NCBI RefSeq assembly: GCF_000714535.1
Contig: NZ_AUND01000001.1
Coordinates: 372,001 to 436,000, forward strand
Length of the DNA stretch: 64,000 nucleotides
Direction of reading: 5' to 3'
Source: Thioclava pacifica DSM 10166
GTDB taxonomy: Bacteria > Pseudomonadota > Alphaproteobacteria > Rhodobacterales > Rhodobacteraceae
Both the position numbers and the translations under genes were made by a program. Numbering within the stretch: the first letter of the stretch is position 1; every line of letters begins with the position of its first letter. Below, one piece after another: positions 8,518 through 17,409 of the stretch. Below the pieces are notes generated by a model. That model ran no database searches, had not been told where the DNA came from, and saw only the letters and a program-made list of their open reading frames with translations.

Positions 8518-9996
8518 TTACTCGGCGGCCTTCATCTCGAAGCCCTTCTCGATCTGGTCCGAGGGCGTGATCGGATACTCGCCCGAGAAGCAGGCGTCGC
8601 AATATTGCGGGCAGGCATTGTTGCGGCCCTCGGCCTCGCCGACAGCGCGGTAGAGACCGCCCAGCGAGATGAACTTGAGGCTGTCGACCGAGATCCAGTC
8701 GCGCATCTCGTCCTCGGTCATCTTGGCGGCCAGCAGCTTGTCACGGTTGGGCGTGTCGACGCCGTAGAAGCACGGCCAGGCGGTGGGCGGGGAGGCGATG
8801 CGGAAATGCACCTCCTTGGCGCCCGCATCCAGGATCATGTCCTTGATCTTGCGCGAGGTGGTGCCGCGCACGACCGAGTCGTCGACCAGGATCACCCGCT
8901 TGCCGCGAATGAGCGACTTGTTGACGTTGAGCTTCAGACGCACGCCCATGTTGCGGATCTGCTCGGTCGGTTCGATGAAGGTGCGGCCCATATACTGGTT
9001 GCGCGTGATGCCAAGCGCAAAGGGGATACCGCTTTCCTGGCTGAAACCGATCGCGGCGGGCGTGCCGCTATCAGGCACGGGGCAGACCAGATCGGCATCG
9101 ACAGGTGCCTCGCGCGCCAGTTCCACGCCGATCGCACGGCGGGTCTCATAGACCGAGCGACCGCCGATGATGCTGTCGGGGCGCGAGAAATACACATGCT
9201 CGAAGATACAGAAACGGCCGGTCGAGGGGCCGAAGGGGCGCGAGCTTTCGATCCGGCCATCCTGAATGACCACCATCTCGCCTGGATCGATCTCGCGCAC
9301 GAATTCGGCGCCGATGATGTCGAGCGCGCAGGTCTCCGAGCTCAGAACATAGCCGTTATCGCCGATCCGACCCATCACCAGCGGGCGCACGCCCAGAGGG
9401 TCGCGCACGCCGATCAGCTTGGTCCGGGTCATCGCGACGATCGAGAAGGCCCCCTCGACGCGGCGCAACGCATCGGCGATCCGGTCGGCATGCTTGCGCT
9501 GGATCGAGCGCGCCATCAGGTGGATGATGCATTCGCTGTCCGAGGAGGACTGGAAGATCGCACCGCGCTCGATCAGCTCGCGGCGCAGCGCATCGGCATT
9601 GGTCAGGTTGCCGTTATGTGCGACAGCCGCGCCGCCCATCGAGAACTCGCCGAAGAAAGGCTGGATGTCGCGGATCACCGCGGCTTTCGATCCGGCGGTG
9701 GAATAGCGCACATGGCCGATCGCGAGATCGCCGGGCAGCGTCTCCATCAGGCTCGACTTGGTGAAGTTGTCACGCACGTAGCCGAAGCGATGGGCCGAGT
9801 TGAACCCTTTTTCGGCATCATGGGCGACGATCCCGCCGGCTTCCTGACCGCGATGCTGAAGCGCATGCAGGCCGAGGGCGACGAAATTCGCGGCATCAGT
9901 GACGCCGACGACGCCGAAGACGCCGCACTCTTCCTTGAGTTTGTCGTCATCGAACGGATGGGCGTAATGGGCCTTCTGGGCGGCGGGGCAGGACAT
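8518..9996 (-). CDS. purF: Amidophosphoribosyltransferase
   Basis: A 492-residue PurF, the first committed enzyme of purine synthesis: PRPP plus glutamine gives phosphoribosylamine. Residues 1-23 look like a propeptide, and Cys24 (EECGVFG) would become the N-terminal nucleophile after processing, as in class-II PurF enzymes. The glutaminase domain covers about residues 24-250. The PRPP-binding loop lies in VILVDDSVVRGTTS, near residue 365. Late cysteines (PQYCDACFSGEYP) resemble the Fe-S cluster ligands of the Bacillus-type enzyme. It is last in a minus-strand run with cvpA and radA, and PurR-like control is not evident from sequence. Confidence 0.96.
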   Translation of the reverse strand: MSCPAAQKAHYAHPFDDDKLKEECGVFGVVGVTDAANFVALGLHALQHRGQEAGGIVAHDAEKGFNSAHRFGYVRDNFTKSSLMETLPGDLAIGHVRYSTAGSKAAVIRDIQPFFGEFSMGGAAVAHNGNLTNADALRRELIERGAIFQSSSDSECIIHLMARSIQRKHADRIADALRRVEGAFSIVAMTRTKLIGVRDPLGVRPLVMGRIGDNGYVLSSETCALDIIGAEFVREIDPGEMVVIQDGRIESSRPFGPSTGRFCIFEHVYFSRPDSIIGGRSVYETRRAIGVELAREAPVDADLVCPVPDSGTPAAIGFSQESGIPFALGITRNQYMGRTFIEPTEQIRNMGVRLKLNVNKSLIRGKRVILVDDSVVRGTTSRKIKDMILDAGAKEVHFRIASPPTAWPCFYGVDTPNRDKLLAAKMTEDEMRDWISVDSLKFISLGGLYRAVGEAEGRNNACPQYCDACFSGEYPITPSDQIEKGFEMKAAE

Positions 9997-10051
9997 GGCG
10001 GCAGCTCCGAGATGTGCGGGGGTCGGGCACTCGGGCCCATTTAATGCGAAA

Positions 10052-10075
10052 CGCGAGAGGTGTTAACCCCTCGCG
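10052..10075 (-). terminator. Stem-loop between cvpA and purF
   Basis: CGCGAGAGG and CCCCTCGCG are near-perfect arms (one mismatch) around TGTTAA, followed on the minus strand by CGTTTCGC. It may reduce read-through from cvpA or mark a processing point in the purF leader. Confidence 0.45.
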
Positions 10076-10101
10076 CCTGCAAATCCGTCATCCATTTGTC
10101 A

Positions 10102-10713
10102 TCAATTGCCCGCAGGGGGCAATTCGTCGGTGCGCGCGGGCGCATCTGTCGCACCCCCGGGGGCCGGGCAGGCCGAAACGAGCTGTTCGTAGCGGCCCAC
10201 GATCCAGCCCGGTGCGTCGGCGGGCATCGATTCGTCGAGCTGGCCCGACATGCGTGAGAACACCTTGGCCGAGCGCGAGTCGTCCACCACTGCGACGCGG
10301 TCATTGTTCATCACGCGGTCGTAGACCACGAAGGCCACGGCGACGAGGATTACTCCGCGCAGTACGCCGAAGAGAAAGCCAAGCCCCTGATCGAGTCCCC
10401 CCAGCGCCGAGCGCTGCACGGCGGAGGCGAAAAGCGGGGTCAGGATCGAGAACACGACGAGCGCGATGGCGAAGACCACGGCGAAGCCGCCGATCATGCC
10501 CAGCTCGCAGCTCTGGCCGATGAACTTGTCGAGGCCGGGGATCTGCTGCACCAGCGGGCGCGCCTCGTTGGCGAACATGTAGGCGACCACGGCGGCGGCG
10601 ATCCAGCCGACGATGGCCAGCCCCTCGCGCACGAAGCCCCGCGAATAGGCGAGGATCGCCGAGAGAATGATGACGACCGCCACGATGGCATCGACGATGG
10701 TGAACCCGTCCAT
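10102..10713 (-). CDS. cvpA: CvpA family inner-membrane protein
   Basis: A 203-residue protein with four hydrophobic segments within residues 1-130 and the CvpA signature of small-residue helices (VDAIVAVVIILSAILAYSRGFVREG). The C-terminal 60 residues are polar and disordered, ending in a Pro/Ala/Asp-rich tail. CvpA was named for colicin V production in E. coli and is now tied to envelope integrity and bile or detergent tolerance; its molecular activity is not established. As in many proteobacteria it lies immediately upstream of purF. It starts 22 bases after the radA stop, so radA, cvpA and purF probably form one transcript. Confidence 0.88.
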   Translation of the reverse strand: MDGFTIVDAIVAVVIILSAILAYSRGFVREGLAIVGWIAAAVVAYMFANEARPLVQQIPGLDKFIGQSCELGMIGGFAVVFAIALVVFSILTPLFASAVQRSALGGLDQGLGFLFGVLRGVILVAVAFVVYDRVMNNDRVAVVDDSRSAKVFSRMSGQLDESMPADAPGWIVGRYEQLVSACPAPGGATDAPARTDELPPAGN

Positions 10714-10735
10714 TTGCGCTCCTGTGTTGTCGGCA

Positions 10736-12100
10736 CTATCCGGCGCCGAACATCTCCCCGGTAAAGGTCACGAGATCGCCCAGCTTGCGCAATGCCATCC
10801 CGCTCGAACCCTCGGCTTTCGTTCCCGACGGCGCGATCGCTTGTGAAAAACCAAGTTTTGCCGCTTCTTTCAACCTGTTTTCGGCCTGACCGACCGGGCG
10901 TAGCGCGCCCGACAGGCTGATTTCGCCGAAAATAACCATATCCGCCGGAAGCGCCACATCCTCGCGCGCGCTCAGAAGTGCGGCGGCTGCAGCGAGGTCG
11001 GCGGCGGGCTCCACGACCTTCATCCCGCCCGCGACATTGAGAAACACGTCGAGCCCCGCGAAGGGGATGCCGCAACGCGATTCCAGCACCGCGAGGATGG
11101 TCGAGATCCGCCCCGAATCGAGCCCGACAACGGTACGTCGGGGACTGGCCAGAGAGGAGGGCGCGATCAGCGCCTGGATCTCGGTCAGCACGGGGCGCGT
11201 GCCTTCAATCCCTGCAAAAACGGCCGATCCCGGCGCGGGCTGGCCGCGCTCGGACAGAAACAGAGCCGAGGGGTTCGCGACCTCGGCCAGTCCCGATCCG
11301 GTCATCTCGAACACGCCGATCTCGGAGGCTGGGCCGAAGCGGTTCTTCACCGCGCGCAGGATGCGGAACTGGTGACCGCGCTCGCCTTCGAAATAAAGCA
11401 CCGTGTCGACCATGTGCTCGATCACGCGCGGACCCGCGATCTGGCCTTCCTTGGTGACGTGACCGACGAGGATCACCGCCGTGCCGCGCCGCTTGGCGAA
11501 GCTCACCAATTCGTGAGCGGCGGCGCGCAGCTGGCTGACCGAGCCGGGCGCGCTGTCGACACTGTCCGACCACATGGTCTGGATCGAATCGATGATCACG
11601 AGGTCGGGGCGCTCGGCCTCGAGCGTCGTCAGGATGTCGCGCAGGCTCGTTTCCGCGCCCAATCCCACCGGCGCATCCGCGAGGCCAAGGCGTTGCGCCC
11701 GCATCCGCACTTGGCTCGCCGCTTCCTCGCCCGAGATATAGAGCGCCTTCAAACCCTTGCGGGCGAAAGCTGCCGTGGCTTGCAGCAGAAGCGTCGATTT
11801 CCCGATCCCCGGATCGCCCCCCACGAGGATCGCCGAGGCCGGAACGAGCCCGCCGCCCAGAACCCGGTCGAGCTCGACCATGCCCGACTGGGCGCGGGGC
11901 GGTGGCGTTTCCTTCGTATCGAGCGCGGTGAGCGGGATCACCTTGCCCTTCGCGCCTTTCAGCCCCGATCCGGGCGTGGCCGAGAGCGGTGCTTCCTCAT
12001 GGATCGAGTTCCACGCGCCGCAAGCGTCGCACCGCCCCGACCATTTGGCATGGCTCGCCCCGCATTCGGAGCAACGAAAGAGTGCGGATGCCTTGGCCAT
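10736..12100 (-). CDS. radA: DNA repair protein RadA (Sms)
   Basis: A 454-residue RadA. Residues 10-27 form a four-cysteine zinc finger (C10, C13, C24, C27). Walker A lies in GGDPGIGKSTLLL, near residue 97. The RadA-specific KNRFG motif follows at about residue 255, and a Lon-protease-like C-terminal domain covers about 285-454. RadA is a hexameric helicase-like ATPase that drives branch migration in recombination intermediates. The serine and lysine of an active Lon dyad are not expected in this family. It begins 4 bases after the upstream hydrolase gene and sits in the middle of a five-gene minus-strand run. Confidence 0.96.
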   Translation of the reverse strand: MAKASALFRCSECGASHAKWSGRCDACGAWNSIHEEAPLSATPGSGLKGAKGKVIPLTALDTKETPPPRAQSGMVELDRVLGGGLVPASAILVGGDPGIGKSTLLLQATAAFARKGLKALYISGEEAASQVRMRAQRLGLADAPVGLGAETSLRDILTTLEAERPDLVIIDSIQTMWSDSVDSAPGSVSQLRAAAHELVSFAKRRGTAVILVGHVTKEGQIAGPRVIEHMVDTVLYFEGERGHQFRILRAVKNRFGPASEIGVFEMTGSGLAEVANPSALFLSERGQPAPGSAVFAGIEGTRPVLTEIQALIAPSSLASPRRTVVGLDSGRISTILAVLESRCGIPFAGLDVFLNVAGGMKVVEPAADLAAAAALLSAREDVALPADMVIFGEISLSGALRPVGQAENRLKEAAKLGFSQAIAPSGTKAEGSSGMALRKLGDLVTFTGEMFGAG

Positions 12101-12104
12101 CGGG

Positions 12105-12920
12105 TCAGCTACGTTCCAGATTGGCGGCGATCAGGCTCGCGCAATGCTCGGGATGGGTCGCGGGCAGCATGTGCCCCGCACCCTCGACACAGGCGACGCC
12201 CACATCCGGCAGTCGCGCGGCGATCGCCTCTGCCACTTTCGGCATGGTCGGCGGCGAGCGGTCGCCGTGAATGATCATCGCGGGCGCGTCGATCTGCTCG
12301 ATCCCATCGGGGCGTGCGATACGGGCCGGATCCTCGAAATTCGCGCGCGAGATATTCTCGACCATCGGCATCGAGGCGATGAAGCGCTCGCGATGGGCCT
12401 CGGAATAGCTCTCCCATGGCTGGCCTGTGCCCCAGTCGCGCATGAAACCGCGCGCTGCGGGCTCGTAATCGCCCGCGGCCATCAGTTCTTCGAAATGGTC
12501 CTGCTTGGCGCGCAGGGCGATCCAGTCGGGATCGGTCTCGGGGAGCGCCGCGAACAGAACCGGCTCGATCAGCGTCAGCGAGCGCACGGCTTCGGGTGCG
12601 CCCACCGCGATGCGCAGCGCGACCGAGGCGCCGAAACTGTGACCGATCAGGTCGACCGGGCGCTCGATGAAGCTCGCCGCGATCCGCGTGACCTGCGTCT
12701 GGAACGCACCCGGTTCGGCAGGATCGCCCCGCCAGGGTGCGGATTGTCCATGACCGGGCTGGTCGAAGGCGAAGGCGCTGATCTCGTTCGCCAGCGGCCC
12801 AAGTGCCCCGGCCCAGAGATTGGAGGACCCCAGCGTGCAATGAATTGCGATGGCCGGCCGGTCGCCGTGACCGAAGCTTTGCCAGAAAACTTCGGCACCT
12901 TGTCTCAGATCGCGCGGCAT
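12105..12920 (-). CDS. Alpha/beta hydrolase
   Basis: A 271-residue alpha/beta hydrolase fold protein. The nucleophile elbow is GHSFGA, near residue 93. A likely oxyanion region is HCTLGSSNLW, near residue 27. The likely catalytic His lies in GAGHMLP, close to the C-terminus. An FDQPGHGQS segment is typical of esterases and C-C hydrolases of the epoxide-hydrolase/MhpC branch. The substrate is unknown. It abuts the isomerase gene upstream with no spacer and ends 4 bases before radA, so it is cotranscribed with both. Pairing with a 2-hydroxychromene-2-carboxylate isomerase-like gene hints at aromatic or glutathione-conjugate metabolism. Confidence 0.85.
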   Translation of the reverse strand: MPRDLRQGAEVFWQSFGHGDRPAIAIHCTLGSSNLWAGALGPLANEISAFAFDQPGHGQSAPWRGDPAEPGAFQTQVTRIAASFIERPVDLIGHSFGASVALRIAVGAPEAVRSLTLIEPVLFAALPETDPDWIALRAKQDHFEELMAAGDYEPAARGFMRDWGTGQPWESYSEAHRERFIASMPMVENISRANFEDPARIARPDGIEQIDAPAMIIHGDRSPPTMPKVAEAIAARLPDVGVACVEGAGHMLPATHPEHCASLIAANLERS

Positions 12921-13520
12921 TCAGAGCGTTCCCAGATGTTCGTCGAGAAATTGCAGGTGATCCTGGCCCCAGAGCCGCTCGTCCGTCTCGGCCACGACAT
13001 AGAAAGGCGATCCGAAGACGCCGCGCTCCACCGCTTCCTCGAGGTTGCGCTCGTAGGCGATGGCCCCGTCGAACAGCCCGGTGGTGACCAGATTGCCGTC
13101 AAAGCCATTGGCCTCGAGCGCCGTGCGGATCACCTCATCGGAGGCGATGTCCTTGTCCTCCGCCCAGCAGGCGCGCAGGATCGCATGGACCAATCCGCCG
13201 ACATCGCCACCACCCGCCTTTTGCGCGGCGATGATCGCGTAGGATGCCGGGGCCGGGTTCGGCGGATAGCCGGGCGGGGTGAAGTTCATCTCCATCCCGA
13301 GCTTGGCCGACCAGCGCTTGAGCTCCTGCATGCGGTAATCCATCCGGCTCTGGTGGCGCTGGGCGGGGCGAACGCCGCCGGTGCGGTCGAAAAGCCCCAG
13401 AAGATCGAGCGGTTTATAGGTGATCTCGGCCCCGTGGCGCGCGGCAATCTCTTCCAGACGCAGCCCGGCGAGATAGGCCCAAGGGCTGAAGACGCCGAAA
13501 AAGTAGTCGATCCGTGCCAT
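12921..13520 (-). CDS. 2-hydroxychromene-2-carboxylate isomerase/DsbA-like (kappa GST) protein
   Basis: A 199-residue protein with the thioredoxin-like fold of the HCCA isomerase/kappa glutathione transferase group. The N-terminus MARIDYFFGVFSPWAYL has the SPW/Y motif where the catalytic serine or glutathione-contacting residue lies, in place of a CXXC. The closing part (GVFGSPFYVV, WGQDHLQFL) matches the family C-terminus with its conserved cis-proline. Well-studied members use glutathione to isomerise naphthalene degradation intermediates, but genomic copies outside aromatic pathways are common and often of unknown substrate. It is first in the minus-strand run and faces prs divergently across 120 bases. 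Confidence 0.85.
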   Translation of the reverse strand: MARIDYFFGVFSPWAYLAGLRLEEIAARHGAEITYKPLDLLGLFDRTGGVRPAQRHQSRMDYRMQELKRWSAKLGMEMNFTPPGYPPNPAPASYAIIAAQKAGGGDVGGLVHAILRACWAEDKDIASDEVIRTALEANGFDGNLVTTGLFDGAIAYERNLEEAVERGVFGSPFYVVAETDERLWGQDHLQFLDEHLGTL

Positions 13521-13640
13521 TCATAACACTTTCTTGACGGTGCAAATTGCCGCCACGCTACCCCGGTGCTAAGGCAGGCGCAATCAAGCGAATCCCGCCG
13601 GTCCCCTCCCGGCACGACACTTTCGAAGGAATGCTGCCCC

Positions 13641-14660
13641 ATGTCCGTCGTCACCGAACCCAAGCTCATCTCCGGCAATGCGAACCGCACGCTCGCCCAG
13701 GCCATCGCGCGGCGCATGTCGATGCATCGCGGCATGTCGGTCGGTCTGGTGGATGCCCGGGTCGAGCGTTTCAACGATCAGGAGATCTTCGTCGAGGTCT
13801 ACGAGAACGTGCGCGGCGAGGACATGTTCATCATCCAGCCGACCTCGAACCCGGCCAATGACAACCTGATGGAACTGCTGATCATCACCGACGCGCTGAA
13901 ACGTTCCTCGGCCGATCGTATCACCGCCGTGATCCCCTATTTCGGCTATGCCCGTCAGGACCGCCGCACCAAGGCGCGTACGCCGATCTCGGCGAAGCTG
14001 GTGGCGAACCTGCTGACCGAAGCCGGTGTGGACCGGATCCTGACGCTCGATTTGCACGCCGCGCAGATCCAGGGCTTCTTCGACATTCCGGTGGACAACC
14101 TCTATGCCTCGCCGGTTTTCGCCCTCGATATCCTGCACAATTTCAAGGGCCAGATGGATGACCTGATGGTCGTCTCGCCGGACGTGGGCGGGGTGGCGCG
14201 GGCGCGCGAACTGGCCAAGCGGATCGAGGCGCCGCTCTCGATCGTCGACAAGCGCCGCGAGAAGGCGGGCGAGGTCGCGGGCATGACGGTGATCGGCGAT
14301 GTGTCGGGGCAGAAATGCATCATCGTCGACGACATGGTCGATACGGCCGGCACGCTGTGCAAAGCCGCCGACCTGTTGATGGAGCACGGCGCGACCGAAG
14401 TGCATGCCTATATCTCGCACGGCGTTCTCTCCGGTCCGGCGGTCGAGCGTGTGACCAATTCGGCGCTGAAATCGCTGGTGATCACCGACTCGATCGAGCC
14501 GACCGACGCCGTGAAAGCCTGCCCGAATATCCGCATCGTGCCGACAGCGCCGATGTTTGCCCAGGCGATCCTGAACACCTGGTCGGGCACTTCGGTGTCG
14601 TCGCTCTTCGAGACCGACACGCTGGTGCCGATCTATGAAGGGCTCTACACGCGCGACTGA
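13641..14660 (+). CDS. prs: Ribose-phosphate pyrophosphokinase
   Basis: A 340-residue PRPP synthetase, which transfers pyrophosphate from ATP to ribose 5-phosphate to supply purine, pyrimidine, histidine, tryptophan and NAD synthesis. Visible family motifs are the flexible ATP loop region ([15 protein letters not shown]), the metal-binding His segment ([13 protein letters not shown]) and the PRPP loop ([13 protein letters not shown]). The frame opens earlier, but the ATG at 13641 starts the family N-terminus ([16 protein letters not shown]) and has GAAGGA upstream. The length is slightly greater than the usual 310-320 because of the C-terminus. An intrinsic terminator follows. Confidence 0.96.
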   Translation: MSVVTEPKLISGNANRTLAQAIARRMSMHRGMSVGLVDARVERFNDQEIFVEVYENVRGEDMFIIQPTSNPANDNLMELLIITDALKRSSADRITAVIPYFGYARQDRRTKARTPISAKLVANLLTEAGVDRILTLDLHAAQIQGFFDIPVDNLYASPVFALDILHNFKGQMDDLMVVSPDVGGVARARELAKRIEAPLSIVDKRREKAGEVAGMTVIGDVSGQKCIIVDDMVDTAGTLCKAADLLMEHGATEVHAYISHGVLSGPAVERVTNSALKSLVITDSIEPTDAVKACPNIRIVPTAPMFAQAILNTWSGTSVSSLFETDTLVPIYEGLYTRD

Positions 14661-14689
14661 ACTGCGCGGTCGCCAGGAAAAAAGAAAAG

Positions 14690-14718
14690 GCCCGGATCCG
14701 AACGATCCGGGCTTTTTT
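14690..14718. terminator. Terminator after prs, usable in both directions
   Basis: GCCCGGATC and GATCCGGGC are perfect 9-base arms around CGAAC, with six Ts on the plus side. On the minus strand the stem is also followed by a T-rich run, so it may end the small Lys-rich gene as well. Confidence 0.88.
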
Positions 14719-14738
14719 CATTGCGCCGGGGCGCGAGT

Positions 14739-14858
14739 TCACGAGGCTTTCTTGAGGGCCTTTTTCGCAGCTTTCAGCTTCTTTTCCTGACGCTTTACCT
14801 TGGCCTTGCGTGTCTTCACTTCCTTTTTCAGCTCCTTGATTTTGGCTTTCTTCGCCAT
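14739..14858 (-). CDS. 39-residue Lys/Ala-rich basic small protein
   Basis: Starting at the ATG at 14858, preceded by GAAGGAGCGAG, this frame encodes 39 residues, about half Lys or Arg, with Lys-x-x-Lys spacing (for example KKAKIKELKKEVKTRKAKVK). It would be a single very basic helix or coiled coil, resembling the tail of histone H1-like proteins or a small RNA- or DNA-binding peptide. It has its own ribosome site and shares the terminator with prs. An upstream in-frame ATG at 14921 would add 21 residues but lacks a comparable ribosome site. I do not recognise the family with certainty. Confidence 0.6.
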   Translation of the reverse strand: MAKKAKIKELKKEVKTRKAKVKRQEKKLKAAKKALKKAS

Positions 14859-15019
14859 GATCTCGCTCCTTCGTGTCAATGTTTGGCCAAGTCGATGCGT
14901 GGCCATGTCATCGTGCGTCAACGTTCTCTCGATGTATAGGGCTGGGCCCGGTGGCGGTGTTTTCCCTTCGCACGAAGGTCGTGCTGGACAGCGCCGCGCG
15001 GCGCTGCGACGGTTTGGGG

Positions 15020-15865
15020 ATGCGCCTCTTCGCCCTCACCGCTCTCGTGATGATCGCCTTCGCCGCCAATTCGGTGCTGAACCGGATGGCGGTGCATGAT
15101 GCGGGCTGGGGACCAGCGGCGACGGGCTTCGTGCGTCTGAGCTCAGGCGCACTGGTGCTGCTGGCGCTGGCGATCCGGGCGAAAGGGGCCGCTGGGCTAC
15201 GCCTGCCGCCCGCCATTCTCGGGGCCGGGGTGGCAACTCTTGCGCTTTATATCTTCGGCTTTTCCATCGCGAGCGGGCTCATCGATGCGGGCGTCGGCGC
15301 GCTGACGCTGTTCGGCATGGTGCAGATCACGATGTTCGCGGGCGCGCTGTGGATGCGCGAGCCGATCTCGCGCTGGCGCTGGATCGGGGCGGGGCTGGCC
15401 TTCGCGGGGCTGGCGGTTTTGCTGCTGCCCGCCTCTGGCGCGGCCCATATCGACCCGCGAGGCTTTGCGATGATGGCGCTCGCCGGGATCGGCTGGGGGC
15501 TCTATTCGCTCAACGGGCGGCGCGCGGGCAATCCGCTGATCGCCACCGCGCTCAATTTCTCGCTGGCCGCGCCGCTTGCGCTGATCTGGATGCTGGGTGC
15601 GGGCGATTGGGGGCAGGGGGCAAGCTGGGGTTGGCTGCCCGCGATCCTCTCGGGGGCCGTGACCTCGGGGCTGGGCTATGCACTGTGGTATCGTGTGTTG
15701 CCGCAAATCCCCGCGAGCCTCGCTGCGATCGCTCAACTCTCCGTGCCCTTGATCGCGGCGCTGGGCGGGGCGGTTGTGCTGGCAGAGACGCCCTCGGCGC
15801 GGTTCTGGCTGGCCGCAGCCCTCGTGATCGGGGGGATCGCGCTCTCGCTGAAGCGCAAAACCTGA
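15020..15865 (+). CDS. EamA/DMT superfamily permease
   Basis: A 281-residue protein with ten predicted hydrophobic segments in two EamA repeats. Family features are the MREPISRWRWIGAGLAFAG type helix-loop in repeat one and the ALWYRVLPQIPASLAAIAQL type segment in repeat two. It is an inner-membrane exporter or importer of unknown small metabolites. The frame is open from 14873, but the first 49 residues of that longer reading are not membrane-like and overlap the upstream region of the Lys-rich gene; the ATG at 15020 places the first helix at the N-terminus. It stands alone, with sodB starting 90 bases later. Confidence 0.85.
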   Translation: MRLFALTALVMIAFAANSVLNRMAVHDAGWGPAATGFVRLSSGALVLLALAIRAKGAAGLRLPPAILGAGVATLALYIFGFSIASGLIDAGVGALTLFGMVQITMFAGALWMREPISRWRWIGAGLAFAGLAVLLLPASGAAHIDPRGFAMMALAGIGWGLYSLNGRRAGNPLIATALNFSLAAPLALIWMLGAGDWGQGASWGWLPAILSGAVTSGLGYALWYRVLPQIPASLAAIAQLSVPLIAALGGAVVLAETPSARFWLAAALVIGGIALSLKRKT

Positions 15866-15955
15866 GGCCTTCACTCGGAAAACGGGCTTGACCTCGGAAC
15901 CGCCAGCGCTTCTTTAGGGTTTGACATACGAACCTTCGAACCAAGAGAGGACATC

Positions 15956-16555
15956 ATGGCTTTTGAACTTCCCGATCTTCCCTATGCCCACGACGCGCTT
16001 GCGGATCTCGGCATGTCGAAGGAAACCCTCGAATATCACCACGACCTGCACCACAAGGCCTATGTCGACAACGGCAACAAGCTGATCGCCGGGACCGAGT
16101 GGGAAGGCAAGTCGGTCGAAGAGATCGTCAAAGGCACCTACCAGGCCGGTGCGGTTGCCCAGAACGGCATCTTCAACAACGCCTCGCAGCATTGGAACCA
16201 CGCCCAGTTCTGGGAAATGATGGGTCCGGGCGGCAAAGCGATGCCGGGCGAGCTGGAAAAGGCGCTGGTCGAGAGCTTCGGCTCGGTCGACAAGTTCAAG
16301 GAAGAGTTCGCCGCCGCCGGCGCTGGCCAGTTCGGCTCGGGCTGGGCATGGCTCGTCAAGGACACCGACGGCTCGCTCAAGGTCACCAAGACCGAGAACG
16401 GCGTGAACCCGCTCTGCTTCGGCCAGACCGCGCTTCTGGGCTGCGACGTGTGGGAGCACTCCTACTACATCGATTTCCGCAACAAGCGCCCGGCCTACTT
16501 GTCGAACTTCCTCGACAAGCTGGTGAACTGGGAAAACGTCGCCTCGCGCCTGTAA
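15956..16555 (+). CDS. sodB: Superoxide dismutase, Fe-type
   Basis: A 199-residue cytoplasmic Fe/Mn superoxide dismutase that converts superoxide to oxygen and peroxide. The N-terminus FELPDLPYAHDAL and the metal-ligand segment EYHHDLHHKAY are standard. The signature DVWEHSYYIDF carries the Asp and His ligands. NNASQHWNH places the active-site glutamine in the N-terminal domain, as in iron enzymes, rather than in the C-terminal position of manganese enzymes. AGAGACC-type spacing precedes the ATG (GAGAGGACATC). The gene has its own terminator and is probably monocistronic. A cambialistic metal preference cannot be excluded. Confidence 0.95.
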   Translation: MAFELPDLPYAHDALADLGMSKETLEYHHDLHHKAYVDNGNKLIAGTEWEGKSVEEIVKGTYQAGAVAQNGIFNNASQHWNHAQFWEMMGPGGKAMPGELEKALVESFGSVDKFKEEFAAAGAGQFGSGWAWLVKDTDGSLKVTKTENGVNPLCFGQTALLGCDVWEHSYYIDFRNKRPAYLSNFLDKLVNWENVASRL

Positions 16556-16580
16556 TTCGCGCGCTGCGACCGGTTTACGA

Positions 16581-16612
16581 AGGGCGTCCCGTCGGGGCGC
16601 CCTTTTTGTTTT
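16581..16612 (+). terminator. Intrinsic terminator of sodB
   Basis: AGGGCGTCCC and GGGGCGCCCT pair with one G-T wobble around a GTC loop, followed by TTTTTGTTTT, 26 bases past the stop. Confidence 0.88.
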
Positions 16613-16950
16613 GAAGGACCTATGCGCGGCGCCCCGGCCAAGTCTGCCCCCGACCACGCGTGACAGGTGTCGCCCATATGCGCTTGCCCCTGCGTCAACG
16701 CGTTTCTTGACATCGCATCGCCCCCGGGCGGAGAATTGCACCATGGAGCGAGGCCGCTTCAGAGCACACGCGCGCGACCGGGGAGGGTCCGGGCGTCAGG
16801 GCCGCGGAAACCGTGAGGTGCAGCGGGCCACCCACAGGCCCGCGAAACCGCCCCGATCAGCAGATGCGTTGGCGAAGGCACGCAGGTCGGCTGTCGCTTT
16901 AGGCGGGTCTCACGGTCTGACCGTGGCGACAAGGACGAAAAGGAGGAGAT
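16613..16950 (+). promoter_or_regulatory. Gene-free 338 bases with a possible sigma-70 promoter
   Basis: No frame here has its own start, ribosome site and coding bias. A TTGACA box at 16707-16712 followed after 18 bases by GAGAAT at 16731-16736 is a plausible promoter for the host-attachment gene, leaving a leader of about 200 bases. AGGAGGAGAT directly before 16951 is a very strong ribosome site. I see nothing else identifiable in the leader. Confidence 0.3.
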
Positions 16951-17409
16951 ATGATGAAACAACTGACCAAGGGCACCTGGGTCGTGATCGCGGATGGCGA
17001 GAAGGCACTGTTTCTAGAAAATGTCGCCGATACCGTTCATCCCGAGCTGGTGGTGCAGCGCATCGACGCTCAGGAAAACCCCTCCGATCGGGCGCAGGGC
17101 AGCGACAGGCCCGGGCGCATGGCCGATACCGGGCCGGGGCACCGCTCGGCGCTGGAGGAAACCGACTGGCACGAGCTTGCGAAAATGCGCTTTGCCGATG
17201 ATCTGGCCGAGACGCTGTTGCGGATGGTTCAGCAGGGACGGATCGAGCGGCTCGTGCTTGCCGCTGCGCCGCGCATCCTCGGTGAGGTCCGGCGTTCGTT
17301 GCACAAGAGCGTTGCCGATATTCTTGTGGCCGAGATCGACAAGACCCTCACCAATCACCCGATCGACGAGATCGAGAAACTGGTGAAAGACGAGATCGAG
17401 GCGGTCTGA
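16951..17409 (+). CDS. Host-attachment family protein
   Basis: A 152-residue soluble protein of the family called 'protein required for attachment to host cells' (PF10116 type). The family pattern is visible: WVVIADGEKALFLEN at the N-terminus, the charged middle containing RPGRMADTGPGHRSALE, and a C-terminal DHL/LH-type helix region (LVLAAAPRILGEVRRSLHKS). The name comes from an Agrobacterium plant-attachment study; the fold resembles archaeal release factor-like domains, and the biochemical role is unresolved. The ribosome site AGGAGG is unusually strong, with a tandem ATGATG start. It is free-standing, bordered on both sides by gene-poor DNA. Confidence 0.8.
   Translation: MMKQLTKGTWVVIADGEKALFLENVADTVHPELVVQRIDAQENPSDRAQGSDRPGRMADTGPGHRSALEETDWHELAKMRFADDLAETLLRMVQQGRIERLVLAAAPRILGEVRRSLHKSVADILVAEIDKTLTNHPIDEIEKLVKDEIEAV

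Noticed and set aside
16742-16950. A basic frame reading into the host-attachment gene in another phase
   Set aside because: No ribosome site, Arg-rich nonsense composition, and it continues in the wrong phase through a clear gene.
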